Notes: generated by a model not told the origin, from the sequence alone. Positions 1-12,052 are shown, counted from the stretch's first letter. The stretch: DNA of 64,000 bases from Castellaniella denitrificans (GCF_027214045.1 NZ_JAPWHE010000007.1:62001-126000), one strand, 5' to 3'. Numbers and translations are program-made.

Positions 1-2
1 TG

Positions 3-245
3 AGCGTCGAGCGCGACGGAGAGCGGGTCCGGGTGCGGATCGAGGATAACGGGCCGGGCATCGATCCGGCGGCGCGCGAGCGCCTGTTCACGCCTTTTTT
101 CACCACCCGGGCGCAGGGTGTGGGGCTGGGTCTGGTGATCTCGCGCGACATCCTGGCCGAGTTCGGCGGGACACTGGCGGCGCTTGATGTCGCGGCGGGC
201 GCGGCGTTCGAGGTGACGCTGGAAGCGATGGAGGAGTCGCAATGA
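3..245 (+). CDS. Sensor histidine kinase, C-terminal fragment (DctB-like)
   Basis: This is the 3' end of a sensor kinase cut by the window edge. The visible 80 residues are the ATP-binding HATPase domain: a G1 box (EDNGPGID), an F box (LFTPFFTT) and a G2 box (GVGLGLVIS). The frame is open from the first base. The stop codon overlaps the start of the next gene as ATGA, so kinase and response regulator are translationally coupled. The sigma-54 regulator partner points to a DctB-type kinase sensing C4-dicarboxylates or another carbon source, but the sensing domain lies outside the window, so the ligand is unknown. Confidence 0.85.
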   Translation, partial: SVERDGERVRVRIEDNGPGIDPAARERLFTPFFTTRAQGVGLGLVISRDILAEFGGTLAALDVAAGAAFEVTLEAMEESQ

Positions 246-1575
246 GTCCGATGGAAGTGCTGTTCGTGGACGATGATGAGGACGTGCGCGACGCCAACGC
301 GCAAGCGCTCGATCTCCAGGGCGTGTCCGTGCGGGCTTGCGCGAGCGCGCACGAGGCGCTGGACATCCTCACGGACGCCTTCTCCGGCGTGCTGGTCACG
401 GACGTGCGCATGGCCGACATGGACGGCCTGACGCTGTTCCGCCATGTGCGGCGCCTGGATCCGGAAATTCCCGTGATCCTCATCACCGGCCATGGGGACA
501 TCGAGATGGCGGTGGGCGCCATGCGCGAGGGCGCCTACGATTTCCTGTCCAAGCCCTATGCGCCCGAACGGCTGCTGGCCGCCATCCGCCACGGCACCGC
601 GCAGCGGCGGCTGGTGCTGGAAAACCGACGGCTGCGGGCGCAGGCCTCGGATTCCGGGGATGCCGCCGAATCGTTGCTGATCGGCAATGCGCCCGCCATC
701 GTGCGGATCCGCGAACTGCTGCGGCACGTGGCCGATGCCGACGTGGACGTGCTGGTGCGCGGCGAGACCGGCAGCGGCAAGGAAGTCGTGGCCCAGGTTC
801 TGCATCGGCTCAGTCGCCGGCGGGACGCGCCTTTCGTCGCCATCAATTGCGGCGCGTTGCCCGAATCCGTCATCGAAAGCGAACTGTTCGGTCACGAGGC
901 GGGCGCTTTCACCGGTGCGCAGAAACGCCGCGTGGGACGCATCGAGCATGCCGGCGGCGGCACGCTCTTCCTCGACGAGATCGAGAGCATGTCGCCGGCG
1001 ATGCAGGTGCGGCTGCTGCGGGTGCTGGAAACACGCCAGGTTGCGCCGTTGGGCACCAACGAGCAGCGCACCGTGGACCTGCGGGTGATCGCGGCCACCA
1101 AGGCCGACCTGGGCGATCCCGCCATGCGCGCGCGGTTCCGAGAGGACTTGTACTACCGGCTCAATGTCGTGACGGTGCACATCCCGCCTCTGCGGGAGCG
1201 GCGCGAGGACATTCCGTTGCTGTTCGCGCACTTCGCCGGCCTGGCCGCACGCCGCTTCGGCTGTCCGGTGCCGCCGGCGGATCCCGCGTTGTGGCGCCAT
1301 CTGATGAACCACGATTGGCCGGGCAATGTGCGTGAACTGGCCCATTTCGCCGACCGCTGCGTGCTGGGCGTGCAGCAGGCGCCGGCGGCGGTCTCTGCGG
1401 GGCCGGCGCCGGACGCCGGCAGCCTGCCTGAAAGAGTGGAGCGCTACGAGGCCGGACTGATCCGCGAGGCCCTGGCGGCTCATGGGGGCGAGATCCGGGC
1501 AACGCTCGAAACCCTGGGGCTGCCGCGCAAGACGCTTTACGACAAGCTGCGGCGCTACGGGATCGACCGGCAGAC

Positions 1576-4734
<3,159 letters not shown>

Positions 4735-4766
4735 GGCGTCCTCCAGGGATTGGGCCAATATCCGCG

Positions 4767-4799
4767 AAATGTACATTTTTAAAAAATAAAAGTCCATTC
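4767..4799. promoter_or_regulatory. AT-rich divergent operator/promoter region with palindrome and shared box
   Basis: The interval holds a perfect 12-bp palindrome AAATGTACATTT (4767-4778), an A/T tract, and the box AAAAGTCCATTC (4788-4799) that recurs upstream of pobA. It is much more AT-rich than its surroundings, as expected of a regulated divergent promoter. Assignment to the AraC protein is inferred. Confidence 0.42.
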
Positions 4800-4885
4800 T
4801 CCGGCGGCGCGCCCAGGCTCATCATGAGTCTGTCCGTACCCGCCGCGACATCGGCGCGGCGGCATCGATCCCAAGGAGACACCCC

Positions 4886-5245
4886 ATGACAGCAGCCACA
4901 CGCAAGCGCCGGCGGGAAATTCCAGGCACCGTGATCTTCGACGGCGACCTGGCCCGCATCGGCTATGCATTGAACCGCATGTGCTTCAGTTTCAATGCGG
5001 CCGAAAACCGCGAGGCCTTCCAGCGCGACGAGGAAGCCTACATGACGCGCTACCACCTGACGGAAGCTCAGAAAGAGGCCGTCCGCAGCCGCCAGGTCCT
5101 GCGCATGATCGCCGCCGGTGGGCATCCGTACTATCTGGCCAAGCTGGCCGGGATCTTCGGCCTGGACATGCAGGACATCGGCGCCCAGCAGACGGGCGTC
5201 ACCAAAGAGGCCTTCCAGGCCAGACTCATCGCGGCGGGAGCTTGA
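4886..5245 (+). CDS. LigA-like subunit of an extradiol aromatic ring-cleavage dioxygenase
   Basis: This 119-residue helical LigA-family protein contains the family core (NRMCFSFNAAENREAFQRDE ... YYLAKLAGIFGLDMQDI). LigA caps the active site of the LigB catalytic subunit in class III extradiol dioxygenases. ATG 4886 is preceded by AAGGAG. The LigB-like gene starts 2 bp after its stop, so the two form one enzyme. This is the first of two ligAB sets; the second (17899-19160) lies in the pathway operon. The divergent AraC regulator suggests separate induction and perhaps a different substrate, such as gallate or 3-O-methylgallate, which is inference. Confidence 0.85.
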   Translation: MTAATRKRRREIPGTVIFDGDLARIGYALNRMCFSFNAAENREAFQRDEEAYMTRYHLTEAQKEAVRSRQVLRMIAAGGHPYYLAKLAGIFGLDMQDIGAQQTGVTKEAFQARLIAAGA

Positions 5246-5247
5246 TC

Positions 5248-6108
5248 ATGGCGCACATCATCGGCAGCATCAGCACGTCCCACGTGCCGGCCATCGGCGG
5301 GGCGCTGGCCCGCCAGAAACAGCAGGATCCTTACTGGAAGCCCTTTTTCGACGCGTATGGCAAAGCGCGCGAATGGCTGGGCCGTGAGCGCCCGGATGTG
5401 GTGGTCATCCTGCACAATGACCATGGCCTGAATTTCTTCCTCGACAAGATGCCGACGTTCGCAGTGGGCGCCGCGGACGTCTACAGGAACGCGGACGAGG
5501 GTTGGGGCATCCCGCCGCTGGCGGCGGCGCGCGGCTGTGTGGACCTGTCCTGGCATATCGTCGAGACGCTGGTCGAGGACGAGTTCGACATCACCACCTG
5601 TCAGGAAGCCCTGATCGATCATTCGGTGTCGTTGCCCCTGGCGCTGCTCTGGCCGGAAGGCAAGGACGCCGGCGAGTGGCCGGTGGAAATCGTGCCAGTG
5701 TGCATCAACACCGTTCTGGCGCCGTACCCCTCGGCCTCGCGCTGCTACCGGCTGGGGCAGTCGTTGCGGCGCGCGATCGAGTCCTGGGACGACGGCCGGC
5801 GCGTGCTCGTCATTGCCAGCGGGGGCCTGTCGCACCAGCTCGATGGCGAACGCGCCGGCTTTATCAACAAGCCCTTCGATCTGCAGTTCATGGACAGCCT
5901 GGTGGACGATCCGACCTGGATCACCCAGTACGCCAACGAAGATCTGGTCGAGCTCACCGGGACGCAGGGGATCGAGTTGCTGATGTGGGTTGCGGCGCGC
6001 GGCGTGCTGGACGACATGCCGGTCAAGCGCCACCATGCGCACTATCACGTGCCGATCTCCAATACGGCCACCGGACTGCTGGTGCTGGAACCGGCTCAGG
6101 CCGGCTGA
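5248..6108 (+). CDS. LigB-like catalytic subunit of a class III extradiol dioxygenase (divergent paralogue)
   Basis: This 286-residue protein has the expected LigB fold motifs. Fe(II) ligands correspond to His12 (STSHVPAI), His59 (HNDHG) and Glu243 (GTQGIELLMW), and the acid-base His is His196 (SGGLSHQLDG). It is clearly less like characterised LigB/PmdB than the second copy at 18288-19160. For example, the canonical [10 protein letters not shown] loop is replaced by IDHSVSLPLA, and the VNVVQYP substrate region by INTVLAP. It therefore may be a protocatechuate 4,5-dioxygenase isozyme or act on a related catechol such as gallate or a methylgallate. It forms an operon with the LigA-like gene. 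Confidence 0.85.
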   Translation: MAHIIGSISTSHVPAIGGALARQKQQDPYWKPFFDAYGKAREWLGRERPDVVVILHNDHGLNFFLDKMPTFAVGAADVYRNADEGWGIPPLAAARGCVDLSWHIVETLVEDEFDITTCQEALIDHSVSLPLALLWPEGKDAGEWPVEIVPVCINTVLAPYPSASRCYRLGQSLRRAIESWDDGRRVLVIASGGLSHQLDGERAGFINKPFDLQFMDSLVDDPTWITQYANEDLVELTGTQGIELLMWVAARGVLDDMPVKRHHAHYHVPISNTATGLLVLEPAQAG

Positions 6109-6112
6109 ATCC

Positions 6113-6144
6113 GAACCCGGGTTCCGAACCCGGTCCGGCCGGGT
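6113..6144. terminator. Overlapping hairpins between convergent genes
   Basis: GAACCCGGGTTC (6113-6124) is a perfect palindrome. ACCCGG and CCGGGT (6128-6144) form a second stem around a 5-nt loop. They fill the gap between the convergent ligB-like and hydrolase genes, as expected of a bidirectional terminator. No clear T tract follows. Confidence 0.4.
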
Positions 6145-6863
6145 CAGGCAACCAGCCCCCGCCGTGCCAGCCAGTCCATGATCACGGACAGGCAGGCCTC
6201 GGGCGCCTCGAAGGGTGCCATGTGGCCGGCGCCCTCGACCGCCTCCAGAACCGCGTCCGGCACTCTGGAGGCCATGTCCGCGTGGCGGTCGAGCGGGCTC
6301 CAGCGGTCCTCGGTGCCGCTCATGAACAGGACGGGGCAGGCGATCCGGCCCAGCAGATCCGTCGCGTCGGGCCGTTCGATCAGGGCCTGGATCTGACCGG
6401 CGAAGGATTCCGGCGTCGAGCGCAGGACCATGGCGCGCATCCGGGCCATCAGGGTGGCATCGCTCCGGGTCCGGTGCGCGATCATGCCGTCCAGCCAGTC
6501 CTCGACGATGGCCTGGACGCCCCCCGCCCGGGCGGCGCGCACCAGGGCCATGCGCTTTTCGGCCTCGCTTTCGCCCAGGCCCTGGTAACCCGTGTTCATC
6601 AGGACCAGGGCATGGCAGCGTGCCGGCGCCTGGCGCACCATTTCCAGCGCGACGCGTCCGCCCATCGAATGCCCCAGGACGATCAGCGGTCCCGACGCGC
6701 GCGCCAGCACGTCCCGCGCCGCGTCGGGCAGGGCGCCGATGCCGCTCAGATTCGCGGCCAGGACGTGCCCCAGACGCGAGAGCGTGCCGATGAAATCGGC
6801 CCAGGTGTCCGCATCGCACAGCAGGCCGTGCAGCAGGACGAAGGTGGGACGCGTGTTGCTCAT
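6144..6863 (-). CDS. Alpha/beta hydrolase
   Basis: This 239-residue single-domain alpha/beta hydrolase has the oxyanion HG motif (LLHGLLCD), the nucleophile elbow GHSMGG, the acid in GTEDRWSP and the catalytic His in GAGHMAPFE. It lacks a signal peptide and is therefore cytoplasmic. ATG 6863 has a good AGGAG upstream. It resembles small-ester or enol-lactone hydrolases such as PcaD, but the 4,5-cleavage pathway here needs no enol-lactonase, so its substrate is unknown. An ester of an aromatic acid is possible. It is divergent from a MarR regulator. Confidence 0.8.
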   Translation of the reverse strand: MSNTRPTFVLLHGLLCDADTWADFIGTLSRLGHVLAANLSGIGALPDAARDVLARASGPLIVLGHSMGGRVALEMVRQAPARCHALVLMNTGYQGLGESEAEKRMALVRAARAGGVQAIVEDWLDGMIAHRTRSDATLMARMRAMVLRSTPESFAGQIQALIERPDATDLLGRIACPVLFMSGTEDRWSPLDRHADMASRVPDAVLEAVEGAGHMAPFEAPEACLSVIMDWLARRGLVA

Positions 6864-6985
6864 GGAATCTCCTTCTGAAGGATAATCGGGATCATCGAAA
6901 TCATCATCGCACGAGGACGCGGGGGCGGCGTCCGCCCATGTCTTTTTCCGGCCGCGCGCCCGGCGGTCTCCGGCGAGATGTCCGC

Positions 6986-7504
6986 ATGCCCGATCCGATC
7001 CTGCGAGAACCCCTCTATACCCAGCCTGGCCACTTGCTGCGCCGTGCGCAGCAGATTTCCGCCTCGATCTTCCACGACGAGATCGGCAGCCTGGTCACGC
7101 CCATGCAGTATGCCGTGTTGTGCGTGCTGCTGGACAATCCCGGGATCGACCAGGTTTCCGTGGCGGGGCTGGCGGCCATCGACACGTCCACGGCGGCCAG
7201 CGTGGCGATGCGCCTGGAAGAAAAGGGCCTGCTGTCCCGGCGGGTCGATCCGGCGAACCGTCGCCAGCGGATTCTGACCCTGACCGATCAGGGACGGGAT
7301 CTTCTGTTGTCGCTCAACGAGGCCATCGGCCGGTTGCACCGACGCATCTTCGAAAAGTTCTCGCCCCGGGAAGAAGCCCGGTTCATGGCACTGCTGCAGA
7401 AACTGGTCGATGTCAACAATCACCAGAGCCGTGCGCCGTTGACGGCGGTGCGGCCCGGGGCTTCGGGGGGCTCCGTCGATGATCCTGCGTCCGGTCGGGG
7501 ATAG
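6986..7504 (+). CDS. MarR-family transcriptional regulator
   Basis: This 172-residue winged-helix protein shows the MarR core: VTPMQYAVLCVLLDNPGID, recognition-helix region DTSTAASVAMRLEEKGLLSRR and wing (DPANRRQRILTLTDQGRDLL). Such dimers usually repress their targets and are released by phenolic ligands. It lies between a divergent hydrolase and vanAB, so vanillate or a related aromatic acid is a plausible effector; vanAB control is inferred. The start is uncertain: ATG 6986 is used because family similarity begins soon after it, but ATG 6938 is also in frame and neither has a strong Shine-Dalgarno. Confidence 0.8.
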   Translation: MPDPILREPLYTQPGHLLRRAQQISASIFHDEIGSLVTPMQYAVLCVLLDNPGIDQVSVAGLAAIDTSTAASVAMRLEEKGLLSRRVDPANRRQRILTLTDQGRDLLLSLNEAIGRLHRRIFEKFSPREEARFMALLQKLVDVNNHQSRAPLTAVRPGASGGSVDDPASGRG

Positions 7505-7530
7505 GGACCCTCCGGACTCTGGAGGATCCC
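7504..7530. terminator. Hairpin directly after the MarR gene
   Basis: GGGACCCTCC and GGAGGATCCC pair over 10 positions with one mismatch around a 7-nt loop, starting at the last base of the MarR stop codon. It has no T tract, so it could be a weak terminator or part of the vanA control region. Confidence 0.35.
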
Positions 7531-7601
7531 TAAGGGTAAGCACGGATATGGCATCGTCGTCCGAGAAAATAGGATATCCCTAAATATTCAGTGTGCTGAA
7601 T
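7526..7601. promoter_or_regulatory. vanA control region: direct repeats and an inverted repeat
   Basis: ATCCCTAA occurs at 7526-7533 and 7576-7583, 50 bp apart (about five helical turns). The second copy overlaps the palindrome GGATATCC (7572-7579). ATTCAG-TGTG-CTGAAT (7586-7601) is a perfect inverted repeat 62 bp before the vanA start. Such clustering suggests an operator, plausibly for the neighbouring MarR protein. Confidence 0.4.
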
Positions 7602-7663
7602 GTTAATCCGAACGATGCACGACCGGGCCGCGTCACTGCGGGCGGTCTCCCAGGAGGTTGACG

Positions 7664-8692
7664 ATGTTTCCCAAGAATGCCTGGTACGTGGCCTGCACGC
7701 CCGACGAGATCGCGGACAAACCCCTGGGCCGCACGATCTGCGGCCAACCCGTCGCGCTCTACCGGGGCGCGGAGGGCAGGGTTGCGGCGCTCGAGGATTT
7801 CTGTCCTCATCGGGGCGCGGCCCTGTCCCTGGGCGCGGTCGTGGACGGCAACCTGATGTGCGGCTACCATGGCCTGGTCATGGGCTGCGACGGCAAGGCC
7901 GTCTCCATGCCCAAGCAGCGGGTGGGCGGGTTCCCCTGCATCCGCAGCTACCCGGTGGTAGAGCGGCACGGCTTCGTCTGGATCTGGCCGGGCGATCCCG
8001 AACGCGCCGACGAGGCGGCCATCCCCGACCTGTTCTGGGCCCACCATCCCGAATGGGCATACGGCGGGGGGCTTTATCATATCGGCTGCGATTACCGGCT
8101 GATGATCGACAACCTGATGGATCTGACTCACGAAGCCTACGTGCACACCGACAGCATCGGCCAGGGCGAAATCGACGAGGCGCCGGTCCAGACCCGGGTT
8201 GAGGGCGATCAGGTCGTCACCAGCCGCGTCATGCAGGGCATCGTCGCGCCGCCTTTCTGGCAGGCCGCCATGCGGGCCCACGGCCTGGACGACCAGGCGC
8301 TGGTCGACCGTTGGCAGATGTCGCGTTTCACCGCGCCGGGCCACGTGCTGATCGATGTCGGCGTGGCGCTGGCGGGCAAGGGCGGCTTCGAGGCCGATGC
8401 CCGGGACAAGGTTTCGGCGATCGTCGTGGACTTCATGACGCCCGAGACCGAGTCCTCGCACTGGTATTTCTGGGGCATGGCCCGTCATTTCCAGCCCGAT
8501 GACGACGCCCTGACCGATGCGATCCGCGCCGGGCAGGGCAGGATCTTCAGCCAGGACCTGGCCGTGCTGGAGGCGCAGCAGCGCAACCAGCGCAATTTCC
8601 CCGGTCGCCGGCTGCTGGCCTTGAACATCGATGCCGGCGGCGTGCGGGCGCGGCGCATCCTCGACGATTTGATTCAGGCGGAGGCCGCCTGA
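7664..8692 (+). CDS. vanA: Vanillate O-demethylase, oxygenase subunit
   Basis: This Rieske non-haem iron oxygenase subunit demethylates vanillate to protocatechuate with release of formaldehyde. It has 342 residues. The N-terminal Rieske domain binds [2Fe-2S] through Cys47, His49, Cys66 and His69 (CPHRG ... CGYHG). The mononuclear iron site is recognisable in NLMDLTHEAYVH. The opening MFPKNAWYVACTPDEI matches the VanA family closely. ATG 7664 lies 6 nt after AGGAGG; an in-frame TTG at 7658 is less likely. vanB follows after 53 bp. No formaldehyde oxidation gene is seen nearby. Confidence 0.93.
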   Translation: MFPKNAWYVACTPDEIADKPLGRTICGQPVALYRGAEGRVAALEDFCPHRGAALSLGAVVDGNLMCGYHGLVMGCDGKAVSMPKQRVGGFPCIRSYPVVERHGFVWIWPGDPERADEAAIPDLFWAHHPEWAYGGGLYHIGCDYRLMIDNLMDLTHEAYVHTDSIGQGEIDEAPVQTRVEGDQVVTSRVMQGIVAPPFWQAAMRAHGLDDQALVDRWQMSRFTAPGHVLIDVGVALAGKGGFEADARDKVSAIVVDFMTPETESSHWYFWGMARHFQPDDDALTDAIRAGQGRIFSQDLAVLEAQQRNQRNFPGRRLLALNIDAGGVRARRILDDLIQAEAA

Positions 8693-8745
8693 AGGCTTTA
8701 TGGAAGGTCCGGCATGCCCGCCGGGCCGATTGGAAAGAGAAAGAC

Positions 8746-9720
8746 ATGATCACCGAATCCCTGTCCGTGCGGGTCGCCGGCAAGCATCAGGCGGCCCAGG
8801 ACGTCGTGAGCCTCGAGCTGGTGGACCCCGATGGCGGCCCGCTGCCGGAATTTTCCCCCGGGGCGCACATCGATGTGCACCTGCCGGGCGGTTTCATCCG
8901 CCAATATTCACTGCTCAACGACTGCCTGCAGCGGTCCCACTTTCTGATCGGCGTGCTGCGCGAGCCGCGGTCGCGCGGGGGCTCGGCGGCGGTGCACGAC
9001 CAGGTGCGCGTGGGGGATCTGCTGCGCATCAGTCCGCCGCGCAACCGTTTCCCGCTGGTGCCGGCCGAACACAGCCTGCTGTTCGCCGGCGGGATCGGGA
9101 TCACGCCGCTGCTGTGCATGGCGCGCCGCCTGCGGGCGACGGACGCCGCCTTCGACCTGCACTACAGCTGCCGGTCCCGCGCTCGCGCCGCTTTCCTGGA
9201 CGAGATCCTGGGGCCGGCCCTGGCGGGGCATGCCCAGGCGCATTTCGACGACGAACCCGGAACCGCCCTGGACGCGCGGGCCGTGCTGGCGGCGGCCGAC
9301 GCCCGGACTCATGTCTACGTCTGCGGGCCGTCGGGCTATATCGATTTCATCCTCGCGCAGGCGCGCGCGGCCGGCGTGGACGAGGCGCGCATCCACTTCG
9401 AGCGCTTCGCCCTCGGCGAGGACGAGCATCCCTCGGCGCCGGTCGAGGGGGACGTGGCCTTCCAGGTCAAATTGGCCAGCACCGGCGAGGTCTTCGACAT
9501 TCCGGCCGACGAGACCGTCACATCGGCGCTGGACCGGCAGGGGGTGTTCATCCCTGTCTCCTGCGAGGAAGGGATCTGCGGCACCTGTCTGACGGGCGTG
9601 CGCGAAGGCGTCCCGGACCACCGCGACAGCTATCTCACAGATGCGGAGCACGCGGTGAACGATCAGTTCACGCCATGCTGCTCGCGCGCCCGGACCCCCA
9701 TGCTGGTGCTGGATCTGTAG
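8746..9720 (+). CDS. vanB: Vanillate O-demethylase, ferredoxin reductase subunit
   Basis: This 324-residue reductase passes electrons from NAD(P)H to VanA. Domains in order are an FMN/FAD-binding ferredoxin-reductase domain (RQYSLLND), an NAD-binding domain (FAGGIGITPLLCMA ... YVCGPSGYIDFI) and a C-terminal plant-type [2Fe-2S] ferredoxin (CEEGICGTC followed by CC near the end). This phthalate-dioxygenase-reductase layout is typical of VanB. It is preceded by GAAAGAGAAAGAC and forms an operon with vanA. The third ferredoxin cysteine pattern ends in PCCSRA, as in family members. Confidence 0.93.
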   Translation: MITESLSVRVAGKHQAAQDVVSLELVDPDGGPLPEFSPGAHIDVHLPGGFIRQYSLLNDCLQRSHFLIGVLREPRSRGGSAAVHDQVRVGDLLRISPPRNRFPLVPAEHSLLFAGGIGITPLLCMARRLRATDAAFDLHYSCRSRARAAFLDEILGPALAGHAQAHFDDEPGTALDARAVLAAADARTHVYVCGPSGYIDFILAQARAAGVDEARIHFERFALGEDEHPSAPVEGDVAFQVKLASTGEVFDIPADETVTSALDRQGVFIPVSCEEGICGTCLTGVREGVPDHRDSYLTDAEHAVNDQFTPCCSRARTPMLVLDL

Positions 9721-9763
9721 GCCCGGCGCCTTCATTTCACGATGACAAGACAAGGAGACACAC

Positions 9764-10933
9764 GTGAAGCATACGATCGGTAAATTGCTGGCCGCCTGCG
9801 TTTTCGCGGCGGCAGGGGCGGGCGCCGCCCAGGCCCGGGATCTGAAGGTCGGCATGATCCTGCCGCTGTCGGGGCCGTTCGCCTCGACCGGTCAGCAGAT
9901 GGTGAACGGCGCGAAGCTCTATCTGAAGGAGCACGGCGACACGGTGGCGGGCCGCCGGATCGTGCTGATCGAGAAAGACGACACTGGTGTCTCGCCTTCG
10001 ATCAGCAAGCGCCAGGCGCAGACCTTGCTGATCCAGGACAAGGTCGAGGTGCTGGCCGGTTTTGGCCTGACGCCGGGCGCATTCTCGGTCGCGCCCCTGG
10101 CCACCGAGGCCAAGGTGCCGATGGTCGTGATGAATGCCGCCACGTCCTCGATCACGGAAAAGTCGCCCTACATCGTGCGCACGTCCATGACGCTGCCGCA
10201 GGTGGCTGCGCCGATGGCGGGCTGGGCGGCGGCCAACGGCATCCACAAGGTGTACATCGCCGTGGCCGACTATGGGCCGGGCCATGACGCGGCGGCTCAG
10301 TTCAAGAAGACCTTCACCGCCGCGGGCGGCGAGGTGGTGGGTGAGGTCCAGACGCCGCTCACCAGCCCGGATTTCGCGCCGTTCCTGCAGAAGATCAAGG
10401 ACGCCAGGCCGGACGCGATCTTCCTGTTCGTGCCCAACGGCGAACAAGGGGTCGCCTTCGCCAAGAGCTACAAGGAGCGCGCCCTGGCCGACGCCGGCAT
10501 CCGGCTGCTGGCCACCGGCGATGTGGTTACCGAGGACGTGCTCGCGGCCATGGGCGACAACGCCCTGGGCATGATCACCTCGTTCCACTATTCCCAGGCG
10601 CACGATTCGCCTGAGAACAAAGCCTTTGTCCAGGCCTATGCCCGGGCCTATCCCGGCACGCGGCCCAACATGGTGGCCGTGGCGGCTTACGACGGCATGA
10701 GGCTGATCCGCGAAGCGCTGGAAAAAACCAAGGGCGATGCCGGCGGCGATGCTTTCATCGCGGCGGTCAAGGGGCTGAAATGGACTAGCCCGCGCGGCCC
10801 GGTTGAAATCGACTCCCAGACTCGCGACATCATCCAGAACGTCTACATCCGCAAGGTCGAGAAGGTGGGCGGCGTGCTGCAGAATGTGGAGTTCGCCACG
10901 GTCCAGGCCGTCAAGGACCCCGGGAAGATGTAG
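9764..10933 (+). CDS. ABC transporter substrate-binding protein (branched-chain/aromatic acid type), lone copy
   Basis: This 389-residue periplasmic protein has a Sec signal peptide (MKHTIGKLLAACVFAAAGAGAAQA) and a Peripla_BP_6/LivK-type two-lobed binding domain starting at DLKVGMILPLSGPFA. It starts at GTG with AAGGAG upstream. It is strikingly similar to the SBP at 20173-21348, including the near-identical tail WTSPRGPVEID and YIRKVEKV. No permease or ATPase follows it, so it probably docks on the LivHMGF importer encoded 11 kb away. Its place after vanAB suggests vanillate or another aromatic acid as ligand; this is inferred. Confidence 0.88.
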   Translation: MKHTIGKLLAACVFAAAGAGAAQARDLKVGMILPLSGPFASTGQQMVNGAKLYLKEHGDTVAGRRIVLIEKDDTGVSPSISKRQAQTLLIQDKVEVLAGFGLTPGAFSVAPLATEAKVPMVVMNAATSSITEKSPYIVRTSMTLPQVAAPMAGWAAANGIHKVYIAVADYGPGHDAAAQFKKTFTAAGGEVVGEVQTPLTSPDFAPFLQKIKDARPDAIFLFVPNGEQGVAFAKSYKERALADAGIRLLATGDVVTEDVLAAMGDNALGMITSFHYSQAHDSPENKAFVQAYARAYPGTRPNMVAVAAYDGMRLIREALEKTKGDAGGDAFIAAVKGLKWTSPRGPVEIDSQTRDIIQNVYIRKVEKVGGVLQNVEFATVQAVKDPGKM

Positions 10934-10967
10934 CGCCGGGCACGCTGTATCCGGATACCATAGCAAT

Positions 10968-10985
10968 CCGGCATAGCTGTTAGTG
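10968..10985 (+). promoter_or_regulatory. Candidate LysR-type site upstream of the aldo/keto reductase
   Basis: CCGGCATAGCTGTTAGTG lies 52 bp before the aldo/keto reductase start. The core recurs as CGGCATAGCTGATAGTG at 13943-13959 before the protocatechuate operon, one mismatch in 17. Both sites flank the LysR gene at 12963-13877, so it is the likely common regulator. Confidence 0.45.
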
Positions 10986-11036
10986 ACGCGCCCGGTCTTA
11001 CCGGGCCGTCCCGTTTATGGGGATAATCGGGTCACC

Positions 11037-12035
11037 ATGACGACGAAAACGACGACGCGCGCGCTGGCCGGCACCCCGGTCTTTCCCATCGGCCTGGGCT
11101 GCATGAGCCTGAGCCACGGCTACGGACCGGCGGCTTCGCCGGCCCACGCAGAGGCGCTGTTGCTGGGCGCGCTGGACCGGGGCGTGACGCTGTTCGACAC
11201 GGCGGCGCTCTATGGTTTCGGCCATAACGAGGAACTGCTGGGCCGGGTGCTGGCCCCGCACCGAGGCCGTTTCATGCTGGCCAGCAAATGCGGGATCTTT
11301 CGCGAGAACGGCCAGCGCCACATCGACGGCCGGCCCGAAACCCTGCGTCGCACCTGCGAGGATTCCCTGCGCCGCCTGCGCACCGATGTGATCGATCTGT
11401 ACTACCTGCATCGCTGGGACAAGTCCGTGCCCATCGAGGACAGCGTGGGCGCTCTGGCGGATCTGGTCCGCGCGGGCAAGATCCGTGCCATCGGACTGTC
11501 CGAGGTCTCGGCCGAGACGCTGCGGCGGGCGCACGCCGTGCATCCGGTCGCCGCCGTCCAGAGCGAATATTCCCTGTGGTCGCGCGAAGTCGAGATCGCC
11601 GTCCTGCGGGCCTGCCGCGAACTGGGGGCGGCGCTGGTCGCATTCAGCCCGCTGGGGCGGGCGTTCCTGGCCGACGGCCTGCCCGACATGGCGATACTGG
11701 ACGCCGGCGACTTGCGGCGGCGGATGCCGCGTTTCCAGCCCGAGGCCTTCGCGCGCAACCAGGCGCTTCTGGAGCCGATGCGGCGCATGGCACGGGATCA
11801 TGGCTGCACGCCCGGCCAACTGGCGCTGGCCTGGCTGCTGCGCCAGGGCGATGACATCATTCCCATCCCCGGGACGACCCGGCTGGCGCACCTGGAGGAA
11901 AACCTCGGCGCGGTCGACGTGCGGCTGGATGCGGCGGCCTGCGAGGCGCTGGCGCGGCTGTTCGACCGCGGGCGGGTCGCGGGGGAACGCTACGGCCCCG
12001 CCGCGCAGGCGGAAGTCGACACGGAACAGTTTTAA
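11037..12035 (+). CDS. Aldo/keto reductase
   Basis: This 332-residue NAD(P)H-dependent oxidoreductase has a TIM-barrel AKR fold. The catalytic tetrad is visible: Asp and Tyr in FDTAALYGFGHNE, Lys in LASKCG and His in YYLHRWD. The C-terminal cofactor loop is IPIPGTTRLAHLEENLGA. ATG 11037 is used because family similarity starts directly after it; an in-frame GTG at 10983 would overlap the candidate operator. The gene is followed 17 bp later by a 6-phosphogluconate-dehydrogenase-like gene, forming a two-gene unit that shares a promoter motif with the protocatechuate operon. Its aromatic or aldehyde substrate is unknown. Confidence 0.85.
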   Translation: MTTKTTTRALAGTPVFPIGLGCMSLSHGYGPAASPAHAEALLLGALDRGVTLFDTAALYGFGHNEELLGRVLAPHRGRFMLASKCGIFRENGQRHIDGRPETLRRTCEDSLRRLRTDVIDLYYLHRWDKSVPIEDSVGALADLVRAGKIRAIGLSEVSAETLRRAHAVHPVAAVQSEYSLWSREVEIAVLRACRELGAALVAFSPLGRAFLADGLPDMAILDAGDLRRRMPRFQPEAFARNQALLEPMRRMARDHGCTPGQLALAWLLRQGDDIIPIPGTTRLAHLEENLGAVDVRLDAAACEALARLFDRGRVAGERYGPAAQAEVDTEQF

Positions 12036-12052
12036 AAGGAGCTTCGAAAGCG

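Noticed and set aside
6144-6863. Alpha/beta hydrolase as 3-oxoadipate enol-lactonase (PcaD) of the ortho pathway.
   Set aside because: No other ortho-cleavage genes are present and the window encodes the 4,5-cleavage route, so a specific PcaD call is not supported.
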